Shown: piece by piece, positions 24,821 through 35,800 of the stretch
Layout: the number at the start of each line of letters is the position of its first letter
Position numbering within the stretch: the stretch's first letter is position 1
Origin: Certhia americana
Taxonomy: Eukaryota; Chordata; Aves; Passeriformes; Certhiidae
DNA length: 64,000 bases
Reading direction: 5' to 3'
NCBI GenBank assembly: GCA_018697195.1
Contig: CM031858.1
Location: forward strand, 133,123,715 to 133,187,714
The notes under the pieces: model-generated
Databases searched by the model: none
Told to the model about the DNA's origin: nothing
What the model saw: the letters and a program-made list of their open reading frames with translations, nothing else
Position numbers and translations under genes: made by a program

Positions 24821-27800
24821 CACTGCTAGCATCAGCGTGAACTCTCTGCTGTATTATTATGCACTCGCATTTCTGAAAACTCAGCTGTGCAACCTAACCT
24901 CTACCCATCCTCCTCCACATTCCTTGGTGTGGGAATTCATGGCAGAGCTATGAGAGGAACCACGGCAAAACTTAAGTGTCTGTGAAAATGTGATTCCAGA
25001 CTGCACAGAACTTGCTCTACCACTGCTCCTGCAGTATCTGTGAGGGCAGCCCAATGCCTGCCCCTCTGCAGCATCTGCCCCCTTCCTGCCCAATGAGCAC
25101 AGTCTCATTTGTGGGGGCAGTGGGGAAGGAGAAGACTCAGGACCTTCTGCTCTTCTGGCCCTGCAGTGCAAGCTGTGCTGTTCCCAGCAGCTGCTGGGCA
25201 GGGAGGACAGGAGCTCTGAAGGTCCCACGAGAACAATGGGTGAGACATGCTGCAGCTGTTCAAAATCAAATTCCTGATTTTGGGTGAGTGGGTTGAAAAG
25301 AAGCAGTACCAGCACCTCCAAATCTTGCACTGTGCCTTCCATCCCAGAGACAGGCAGAAGCACATAAGAGCAAGAAACAGGCTGGAAGTGGGGCAAGAAA
25401 GGAAAACAGAAAAGACCCCCATTACTTTTCCACACATGCTGCCACCTCACTAATCCTTCTCATCCAAATGGTTTTGTCTGAGGAACTTGTTGGTATAAGC
25501 ACATCTTTCTCTTTTTCTCCAGATTTTTTTTTCTTTGTCCTCACATCACTATCATGAAGGATCTGGAGGCTTTCTAACTCTTGTGGGTACAAATCCCACC
25601 ACTTGGTACAACAGTAGATTACCCCTAGCTATCTCCAGCTACTGCATTTTTACACAAAGATACCCCTCCCGGAATATGTTTCTCAAACATGGCATTTTAC
25701 TGTTTGGCAAATACCACTGTGTTAGCTTTTTAAAAAGAAAAATGAGAGGAAAAATCAGCAGCATAATTACTGAGAGAGGTATCATCAGCCAAGGATCACA
25801 GATAATAGAGATGAAGGGCGTATCAGGCTCAAATTATGACCCTCACTTCACTGGAGAGTTGAGTTTTTCTGTTTGACATAATTCAACAAGTTAAAGTTTT
25901 TCAGAATGGTGAAAAGTATTGTAAATAACATGATCCTCTCAGCAAAATTTAAAAAGAAAAAGAAAATTGAGGAAAAAAGGTCCTCATTAAAATGTTCACT
26001 GATGTGGCAAAAACATTTTTTTAAAATAAATAAAACCAGCAATTCAGTGGAGAATTATTTATTATCTCTAGCATTCACACTCTCACTGGTACTATCATTA
26101 AGTGCAAGTACAGGTGTAATAATAAATACATATATAGATATAATAAAAAAATAAAATAAAAATTATAATATAATAAATAATAATATATAAAAGGAAATGG
26201 ACTCGCATTTTATGATGGGACAAGAGTTGTTAGACATTTTCAGTGATGTTTCAGTGTAGAAAATGCACAGACTTCTGCTCCACCACTTATAATGCCACAA
26301 GGCTGTAATTGTTATATTCCAACTGTATCTCTGCAAAGGTACAACTAAGGCAGAAAAATGTATTTAACTCACACAAAATCTGGACAGAGTGTATTCATTC
26401 TTATCAATATCTAATTAAAGATAAATCAGATCATTAAAACAACTGGCAGCCCATTCTATCCTGTCATTGTTCTGTTTCTTTTTAAGTATTTGAAAGGCAA
26501 CATACTCCTTAAAAGACTTCTTTTCCTTTAGAAATAAAAGCCAAACTCTAATTTCTTAACTATCTTTACATGGTGATGACAGCTCTATAAACTGGTGCAA
26601 ATATAGAAAACTGAGTTCTGATGTTTGGTTTTGAACACACCATTGCAAAGAAACATTATGGAACAATTTTTGAAACTCACTTGCTGTGGCTGGGGGCAGT
26701 GTGTTTGTCAGGTTGTTGCTCCACAAGCCACCAAAGATCAAACCCAAGGGTGCTCTGGGTCATTGAGAGGGGCAGTCCAGACCCCCCCTTGCTGAAGGGG
26801 CCTTTGGGATGCACACACAGAGATGCCATTGGTGTGGAACCCCTCCCCAGCTGGGCTGGGTTTGCAGTCCATGCATGTCTGTGGCTGTCAGCAAACAGGT
26901 GGGTGCTGCCACACCTGGAGCTGGCTGGAGAAGTAACACTCAGTTTGGGCAAAGAACACCATCTGATGCATCCCAGCAAACACAGGCAAGTGCATAACAC
27001 AAGAGCTGTTGTTCAGCTTGGGCAAAGTCTGTTTTGATCAAAGTGAAATTCATATGAATAATTTATTACTCTAGGGATATATAAAATGATAGCCTTTTTA
27101 TCCCCATAGTGTTTAAGAAAATCTAATTTCTTTTAACACAAGAAATCAGAGAGTTAATTAAACCCATCCTTCACTCTACAGTGAAAGTTAAAACAGACCC
27201 TAATGTTAAATAAATGTACTGAGAATTGCCAGTCTTTGATTTTGGACAGCATTGCTCTTGTAATTAAATTATGTCCTAACATAATCAGGTTACTTTTTGC
27301 CTCTTACTGAGATTTTAGGGACATCAAACACCCCTTCAGTAACAGGGCTGCAGTGCTGGATCCAATTCACCCACCAAATTAGGCAAAATTGTGTTTGGGC
27401 TGACAGTGATGGGGTGCTTAATCTTCCTCCTCCTTCTCTGCATGTTGAGAGCATTGCCAGGGCAGTTCCAGCACTGCCTGCACCACTTCTGAGGTCAGTG
27501 GTATTTCTGGGGACTGGCTTCAGAGGCTGGAGAAAGTCAGCACCACATGACTCTCCTTCAGAAGCATCTTACAAAGAGTAAGTGCACAGCGTGCAATGTT
27601 GAGGATGTGGAGGAGAGTCATTACAGTGCCAAAATATTACAGACTGCCCTGCTAAGTGGATGTGATAGATCCCTGCCAAGAGATTCAAATCTTCAGAGAC
27701 TGCCCTAAAATGAACTTGAGAGACCACTTTCTACAGGGTTTATACACTTATTTTTAAAAATCGTTCTGCATGAAAACATCCCCAGTGCCTTAGTGATGGC

Positions 27801-30800
27801 ATGTCAAGAAACCATTCTCCAACTCCCAGGTCTCAGCCTCACTGCTGAGAAAGGAGTTTTGCAGAAATCCAGAGTCAATAATCCCAGCACAAAATGAGGT
27901 TGTTTGCTTTCTCTTTTCTATAGGAATAACAGGAAAGAAAGAGGAAGAATTTGAGGAGAAAAGGAATATGGGAAAGCAACAACAGATGCCACTTAAAGCA
28001 GAATTCAAAGTAATAAAGAACACCAACATCAAGCTGAATTGGTGGAGGTAAATATGTTTGTAGAATGCAAAAGTGGAATATGCCATCATACATAATAGCA
28101 TATTAAAAGCATGAATGCTTTTTCCTCACATGTTAAAAATAGTGAATTTAAGTACAGTGCTTTCATGGCAAGAGAAACTGTATATCCTCAGCACTTCTGA
28201 CAATCCAACAGACATACAGATTCCTGAACCAACAGAGGTCTTTTCCATTATGCTTTTCCACTTCATGTGCCCTTCATTCCCCCACCCATGGATGTGTGTT
28301 GAGCTAGACTATGGTGCAGAAAATAGCCCAGACTTCCCCCTAGAAGAGATCAGGCTTTCTGAACAAGCCTGTTCTTTGTCCACATTGCCGGTACTGCCAG
28401 CTCCTGCATTGTTACCACAGTTTGCAAAGGGAGGGTGGGGGGCCTGCAGATCATACCCACTACAGCCATTTTATATAAATCCTAATGGTGCTGACAGAGC
28501 ATCCTTCAAGCCCTATAATTGCACTCCTACAGAATGCAATGTCTTCTAAATTATTCAGTGGCTGCCAGGGTAAATTCCTCCACCCTGGATTGCAGGAGCA
28601 CTGCCACACACCATGCTCACTTCACAGCAGTACTGGGGTTAGGGACAAGGCTCCTCATTGACAGTGCCTTGACACACATGGCTCCTCCAAAACAACAGTG
28701 ATCAAGCAAAAATGTTCTCATTTTTTTAGCTAAAAGATACATGCAATATTTGCTCCACTGATTATGGCTATTCCTATTTCTCAGCTAGGCATCATGTCTT
28801 CAACATGAGCTTGACCCCATTCAATTTCCTTGTGTCAGCCACTGCTGAAGTTGCCCACATGCCATAGCCAGTCTAGGCTTGGGACTGAGTGTACACTTCT
28901 CTACAGACCCGGTTCAGTATTCAAATGAATACTATTTTTAAAATCATCAGGGATTCCCGAGAAACCAACAAACTCTGCTTAAACACAGATTTCTAGGTTT
29001 TATAGAGTCAGAGACCAGTGGCAGACACATCAGTTAAAATATATACCTTTGTCAAGGAGAGAAAGGTCAGCAGTCCAGACCTCCACCCCTGAAAGTGACA
29101 CCAGGCACAAAGATAAATTGCCATACAATTGGGAACAACCACTATATCTCCTTCGAGGTGTGTTTTACATGAACAGGTAAAATAAATGCAATATACTTAA
29201 GGAGGAAGGGATAGGGCACAGAAAAAAACAACTGGTTAAAAAAGGTTTTTAAAGCAGAGAAGAAGGTGGCAGCTTCTTATGTAAAAGGCATCTGTAAAGA
29301 GTTCAAAAGTTTCCACAAAGATCCCTACAAATCTAATTCTTGCCTAGATGCAGAGGCAGTTTAAAGATTCTTTCAATCTATTAATTTTCTTGAAGTAGAT
29401 CCAGATTAAAACAATCTCTCCAAAGAAAAAAGAAAATCCGAGCAACTATTAAATCTATTCCCTCCAATAAATCTCTGTATCTGTATCAGGTGTCCCTGGT
29501 TCCCATAATCCCCGTACTTCAGCCTGCCATTCAATAATTTTATTAAATGGTAACTTCCTAAGAGATAAAATGAAGATTTATTCTTTGACCTATATCCCTC
29601 TTTGCAGAAATGGTAAGTTTCTGATGCTCTCTTGAGGCTGAATGGAGGTCACAGCAATTGTAACTGATCCTGTACACATTTAAGTCATACAAAGGTTCTC
29701 TAATATTTGCTAACTGTTTGCACTGACAGCCTGTGTGAGACACCTGAAGGAAAGCTACCCAAGGCTTTAAATCTTTTGAATGGTGCACCTTGTCTCCTTG
29801 CACGAGAATTTTCCAGTGATGTTCAGTGCCAAGGCTGCAGGTAGCCCAGCAGCATCCCCTGCCTGGTGGACACCCAGGCACAGCTGCTGCCTTTTCATTT
29901 GCTTAGCACCTAGCAATAATGTATCTTGCTATAAAATCCCATCAGCTCATTCTTCAGAGGCACTTTTACCTAGTCTGCTGGATAACATTCAAAAAATATG
30001 ACTGTTGTGGAGCTGGTAATAACTTGAAACAGCTTTTTAGTGGCAAATGGCACTGTAAAAATGAAATCATTTACAGCCCTTTAAAAAAATTTTATTGTTC
30101 CATGCTAAATATTCTTATATTCATTATTCTAATATTTGAACGTGATAGCTCATTTCTTTGGAATTACTTGTACAAAGCTGATGTCAAAATAGTTCAGGTC
30201 AGTTCTCTTTAATCCCAAATAAATATTTAGGTATTTGCCATTTCATTCACCCTGAGAATTCAGGGGATTGCAAACAGCAAATCATTTTACAACAGGAGCA
30301 ATTGCTATTATTTTGTCTCATCAGTCTTCATACCAATTAAATTGACCTTATCCTGAGTAGCAAGCTCTGAAAACTTGGGCTGCTGTATACTCAGAAATAC
30401 AGAGAATTTTAATTAGCCATGACATACCCAGCAGTATCTGTCTGCTGGCATGGAGGAAGCTGCCTAGCAACAATGCAAAGAAATCCTCCAATAACCCCAA
30501 TGGATCACAAAGAGTCTGTTAAAAATGGTAATCTCTCTCATAGACAAGTAGAGATGGTTTCAATTAAGGACAGCAATTCTCAACTTGTTATTTATTCACA
30601 GTGAACTAAAATAACATTCATATAATATAAATACAATATGAAAAGGCCATGCAAAATTACTTAGAGATTTAATTTGCAGTACTTAATTTGATATTCACAT
30701 CTGTAAGCCTTTTGTTTTGCTTAACAGCAAAAACATTCCAGCTAGGTCAGACCTACACTGAAGCTTATACAAGACAGAAATCTCAGCAAATAGGGCTGGA

Positions 30801-30985
30801 ATGAGCTCAAGGAGTTGTTTAATCCACAAACACCAGGTCAGGACAAATTATATATAAACCATTACTATCAATAACACTTTACTTGTTTCCCAAAACCTGC
30901 AAATCTAAGGAGTAGACAACCTCCCTTGCCACTCTGCTCAGTTGTCTGACTCTCCCAAAAATTACAAAATGTTGGGAGATCTCTA
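24821..30985. other. Long unique non-coding stretch
   Basis: No gene supported over 6 kb. A 189-codon minus-strand frame (24881-25450) lies in GC-rich DNA that is also open on the plus strand, and has no recognisable domain. A 75-base stretch at 26117-26191 is almost pure A/T. GC-rich patches at 26690-26990 and 28260-28480 hold only overlapping short frames. The segments 27040-27290 and 30240-30430 are AT-rich and pattern-rich (see findings). Confidence 0.5.
26117..26191. repeat. AT-rich low-complexity stretch
   Basis: Imperfect TAATA, ATAAA and TATA words fill about 75 bases with almost no G or C. It is a simple low-complexity tract with no coding potential. Confidence 0.85.
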
Positions 30986-31109
30986 AATAGAATAGAATAG
31001 AATAGAATAGAATAGAATAGAATAGAATAGAATAGAATAGAATAGAATAGAATAGAATAGAATAGAATAGAATAGAATAGAATAGAATAGAATAGAATAG
31101 AATAGAATA
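30986..31109. repeat. (AATAG)n pentanucleotide array, about 25 copies
   Basis: About 124 bases of uninterrupted AATAG units abut the 3' tail of a minus-strand CR1 that starts at 31110. On the CR1 strand the array reads TTCTA repeated, close to the ATTCTATG-type tail of CR1, so the element probably supplied the seed for expansion. The array is perfect as given, which suggests recent expansion and likely length polymorphism. A minus-strand open frame through it translates only the repeat. Confidence 0.97.
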
Positions 31110-31490
31110 CGTTGGAAAGGACTTTAAAGATCATCTAGTTCCAACCTCCCCTGGCCAAGGAAAGGGACACCTTCCAATGGGCCAGGTTGCTCAAAGCCCC
31201 ATCCAGCCTGACCTTGAACACTTCCACAAATGGGGCATCCACAACTTCTCTGGGCAATTTTTTCAGTGCCTCAACATTCTTACAGTAAAAAAACTTCTCA
31301 CAGGAAACTTCCCTTGCTCCAATCCTGCTGGCTGTAGTGGAGCAGATACAAAGAACAATACACATTGTTTTAGGAATTTCTGATGTACTTATAAATGGCT
31401 ATCATGTACCTGTCTTTTTTGGAATAAACAGCACCAGCATTGCTCAGGCTTTCCTTATATACCTCACATCTTTACTGGCCTACTTCCTGT
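31110..31490 (-). mobile_element. CR1 LINE, 5'-truncated 3' end
   Basis: On the plus strand the copy reads as the reverse complement of a CR1 tail: GTTGGAAAGGACTTTAAAGA, TCATCTAGTTCCAACC, CCAGGTTGCTCAAAGCCCCA, ATGGGGCATCCACAACTTCT. Similarity is strong to about 31305, then weakens. From about 31425 CR1-like words return (CAGCACCAGCATTGCTCAGG, then TTTCCTTATATACC), suggesting a diverged or rearranged middle. It is entirely non-coding tail. The 3' end is replaced by the pentamer array next to it. Confidence 0.92.
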
Positions 31491-31630
31491 TTCTTTAGGA
31501 TTCTTTCTCCAACTCTTTATACTCCTTCTTGCCTTTCATGTTGAGTAAAAGCACCCTCCCAATCCAAGTTGGCAGGGATAGCTCTAGGTCTGTGGCCATC
31601 ACTTCTCCAGGTATTGAAGGATACAGAGGA

Positions 31631-31708
31631 TCTTTTTTCTCTTTCTNNNNNNNNNNTTTCTCTTTCTCTTTCTCTTTCTCTTTCTCTTTCTCTTTCTCTT
31701 TCTCTTTT
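31631..31708. repeat. (TTTCTC)n microsatellite containing an assembly gap
   Basis: A pyrimidine hexamer array interrupted by ten Ns at 31647-31656. The true array length is unknown because the gap falls inside it. The 229-codon minus-strand frame that spans it is an artefact of the repeat and the unknown bases. Confidence 0.97.
31647..31656. other. Assembly gap (10 N)
   Basis: Ten undetermined bases inside a hexanucleotide repeat, most likely a scaffold gap of nominal size. Confidence 0.99.
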
Positions 31709-32783
31709 CTCCCTCTTTCCTCCTATGGATTCATGTCCCTTTTGCTGCTGATGCTGTTCTTGTCCCTGATCAAGCCTCACCTCCAGCCTTTCTACAGAAA
31801 ACTGCACCAGCAGAAAAACACAAGCTAGCAAAGGCTGGAATTGCCTACCCAGGGTGGACCCTCCCCTTGTGTAAGATCCCATTTCTCCCCAGCAAAGGGC
31901 AAATGTGGGGCTGGAGGCAGCAAGACCCTGTGTGAGCTTTTGTCTCCAGCCCTGCGGTCCCGCCTGGTCAGGCAATGGAATGTGCCCAGACCAACAGCAT
32001 TGTGGCCAGATCTGCATCCACTCCAGGCAGTTTATGCTCTGGATTACAGGCACTGCTTCTTTGCAGAGGGAGCCCTGGGGTCCCAGCGGGGTGTGTCCTT
32101 CCTGCCTCAGTCCAAAAAGAACCAGGATACCATGGCAGTCCTCAGCTGCCCTGGGCAGTGATGGCTGCAGGCAGGAGAACTCATACACAGATTTTGGTTT
32201 CCCCAAAAGACTAACTCATTAAAGAATTAAAATTGAATGCCTTTAGAGATTACATCCTGGCAAAACAAAGGCCCTAGTCCCTCCTCAGGAACAATGAATC
32301 ACTTTTTTTCTTGACGAAACAGTAGAAGGACTCAGAGTCTTCCAGTGGATTAGCATAAACCTTTATCCTAACTTGGCAGAGCTGGAAGTAACAAGGAAAA
32401 GAGTCCAAGAAAGGAATAAATAATAAAGAACCTCAATACCTGGGGTTAAAGCACTGGGAAAAGGTTCGCTACTCAACACAAGCTGTCAATGCCAGATTTT
32501 AGAAACATACATTTTTGAATTCAGAACAAAATACCAAAGAAACCACTTTAATATTGTTGACCAGGTGTTTACATTTTGTTGATATTTTTAATAGTCACCT
32601 GACAACAATTAATTCAGTGCTTTGAAGAGGGGTGTCTCAATGTAAAGTCTTGCTATTGGGGTAATCATGAATGGATTTCACTGTTGAGTTTGGTAAATCA
32701 GGACTCTTCTAGATCCTACACACCATGTGCATAATTACTGTGCAGCTGCAAAGTCTGCATTAGCATGGAAAATTAACTTTCAA
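31709..32783. other. Unique non-coding stretch
   Basis: The first 500 bases are GC-rich with overlapping plus-strand frames of 79-106 codons and no domain. The rest is AT-rich. No gene recognised. Confidence 0.5.
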
Positions 32784-32849
32784 ATATATATATGTGTGTG
32801 TTTGTATATATATATATATATATGTATATGTATATATGTATATATATAT
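32784..32849. repeat. (TA)n/(TG)n compound dinucleotide repeat
   Basis: Alternating TA and TG runs with a few substitutions over about 66 bases. Shorter TATA-rich sequence continues to about 32917. Confidence 0.95.
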
Positions 32850-35800
32850 TTGTTACAGGCTCTTCCAATACATATCAAATGCATGAATATATACATATAA
32901 ATGTATTTATATATTTTGGTCACATTAGATAGGAAATCTTCACCAAGACAGAAGTCTGTTTTCCTTTTTACTTACTAGTGTGTCTGATTTCTTAGCTCAT
33001 TAGTTTCTTTTCCTCTGTTCTTGCTGGGAGTGGAGTTTTGATTGTGTCACACTCTAGAAACAATGAGAAAATGTGATCATTCTCAAAGGTCTCAGTCAAA
33101 TGCTCTGTATCTCACACTTATCAATCAAGTCCAAACCTTCACATTTGACTACAAAAGGCAAAACTTTCCTGCCTGTCACTCTCATTCCTCCTCTTCAGGA
33201 AGCTGTGCCTTGGTGTGCAGACCCATTTCTTGTATCTGCGTATTTATTCCAGCAAGGGGAAGCTTTATACTCAGGGGCATTCCTTTTGTTGCTGGCAACA
33301 TAATAACATTTGCTTAATTGTGTTTTATTAATGCTAATATACCCACAGGCTCAGACTCTGCCCACATATTTTTGTAAATTGAATTAAAGGAAAAATGAAT
33401 CAGAGTTAAAAGACAGCTGATTAATTTTATTCACTTGCTTAAGGGGATTTAAGCCAAATGGTCTGCACATCTATTTTTCTTTAGAGAACAGACTTTATAG
33501 CCACAGGGCTAAGAGAAACATGTCAGTAAGCCATTTTCATTGCCATGTGTCAAGGAGAGCTATTTAAAGCATTAAAAGGAGGGGACATTAGGGAGAGGTG
33601 CTTACCCCCTGCTCCATACAAACAGCAAGGTTATACAGCCATGGTCTCTCCTGCCTGCTGCTGAGATCAGAGGGCTTTCATAAAGCATTTTTTAGAGAAG
33701 TTCTCAGAACAGCCCCCAGAGCCTGCTGCTTGAGACAGGCAAGGACACAGGCACAGCACAAGCCCACTAAAAAGCGATGTTTTAGTCCACACAAAATCCA
33801 ACTTATTAGCACGTCTGCCTCAATACACAGTGCAACTTAAAAACTATTACTGCACTGTTTAATTGGCTCTCAGCTAGTCGCAGCAGAAATCAATTCTTGA
33901 GCAGATTTCTCATTTGGAAAAAAAAATTCATTAGAGACGCCTCCACTTAATGTATATTTATACAAAGCCTGGGCTGAAATATCAGTGTGCATGTGGGGCT
34001 GTTCAGTAGGAACCCTACTCTATTTGCCATCTATTCAGAAGGGTCTGGCCTGAAGATACCCCGTAAAAAATTATGTTGGGCATTTCTGGTAACCCTGTTT
34101 TTAATGATTCCTTCACAAGTTCCTATTCAAAACTGGCAAGTTATAAAAGATAGCAAGGTAAAAATCTCAAAGGAAAAAGGACAGTTAAAATACATGCAAA
34201 AGTGAATGGCTCAAGCCCCTCTGTGTCCAGAGAAGCTACAGCAGATGTTCCTTACCATGACTGGGACATGGTGTCAGGATCAGGATCTGAATATTTTTCT
34301 ACCTGTTTTGTCAGCAAGGGAGTTGGAAATGAAAAGACTTAATCCATATGGGAAGGATTTCCACTCTTCCAGGTCCCATGACAGTGAGATGGGCTGAGGA
34401 AGGGTCTCAGGCAGCAATAAAGCATCTTCACCACATGGCCATGGCCAACACTCTGTGTAAGTACTCAGATCACCTTACGCTTTCCCTCCTGGTTAATCCT
34501 GATGTCTCAAGTGGTTCCCACCTCCTCCTGCCTAATGACAGCTAATGACATATGAATAACCAAAATGACCCAGGAGGATAACATGTAAAATTTCTGGGAG
34601 TAGAGGAAGTGATTAATAACCAAACAACCTGTGAGGGGTTTTTGCAGGCTTTTTCACATTCTGTGTTCTAGACAAACAAGGCATATATTCCAATAGGTCA
34701 TGCATGCAAGTGCATGCACTTGGCAAATAGTCTGCTACATCCCAGCCCATGAGGTACCTAAATGTGCCACCAGGCATAATGAGCAAAGTGGCCCATCAAG
34801 TCAACAGCCAGGTTGAAATGTGGGAAATTTGGGGCACAGCTTTACAGCTAAAGGTGGCAAGTTCCTCCCCCTTGGTCTTTGTGCATGCATCACCACCACA
34901 ATATCCTGGTGGAATTTTTCACACCACTTGGCTAATCACAGTGTCTACCAAGCCCCCAAATGAGGTCTCTGGCCACTAGCAGGACATGGGTGCTCACATC
35001 ACCCTGACATCCACACCATACCATGGACGCCTCACACATCCAGAGGAATATGAGGTTAGCTGAACTGCAGCCCAGAGCTCTTCATTTCGCACCCGCACTC
35101 CCAGCCCCTGTGCTGCCTCTTATCTTTCACTGTTGTGCCTTTATTACAAAGACAATGTTCAGCCTGGTGTTGGTGAACGAGAGGGATCCCCACCAGCCCA
35201 AGCAGGGCTCAGGGCAGTCTGACAGAGCCATTCTGCTTGCAGGGCTACCATGACATTGGGTGGAGTTTTGCTTTCCCTTCATTGCAAAACAGATTTCGCT
35301 TCTGTATACAAAGATTTTTTCTCATACTTGTAGTATTTTGGCTCTTCTGGTCAAATAATTGTAGGACAGCTGAGGATCTGAAACTGCTTGCCCCTTGCCT
35401 TCCAAAATGGAAAAAAAAAATTACAAATGCGTGCACATGGCTTTGGTTTCTCTAACTTAGCATAGTGTCTATTTTAGTCTCTGATTATCTATTCTGTTAA
35501 TAGGGAAAAGTAGACTTGTTTAGGGGTCAGTCACTTCAGAAGTGCTCATTTTCTATTAAAATATACAGCTATGCATTTTTAAAGAGTAAACAGACCAGAA
35601 ATAAAATTTTTATTCTTCAGCACAGAGCTGCCTACTATGGAGAAGGCTGAAAGCTATGAATTTGCATGTTGGGATTGGTGTTTATGGTGCTGACTTTAAA
35701 CAGTTTTGCAACACTTGAGTGCTTTACTGATTTGAATATTTCTGATAAAAATGCTTGCACATCAGAGAAGTCTATTGAGGGTGAGGAAGCATGCAGCTTG

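Noticed and set aside
24881..25450. 189-codon minus-strand open frame
   Set aside because: GC-rich DNA with overlapping frames on both strands, no recognisable domain, and a start only 60 bases beyond a CR1 end. No splice or promoter support.
31517..32206. 229-codon minus-strand open frame, the longest in the window
   Set aside because: It runs through the hexanucleotide repeat and the 10-N gap, giving an Arg-Glu repeat and unknown residues. The rest has no domain and the opposite strand is also open.
34707..34722. Perfect 16-bp palindrome CAAGTGCATGCACTTG
   Set aside because: About one such palindrome is expected by chance in a sequence of this size.
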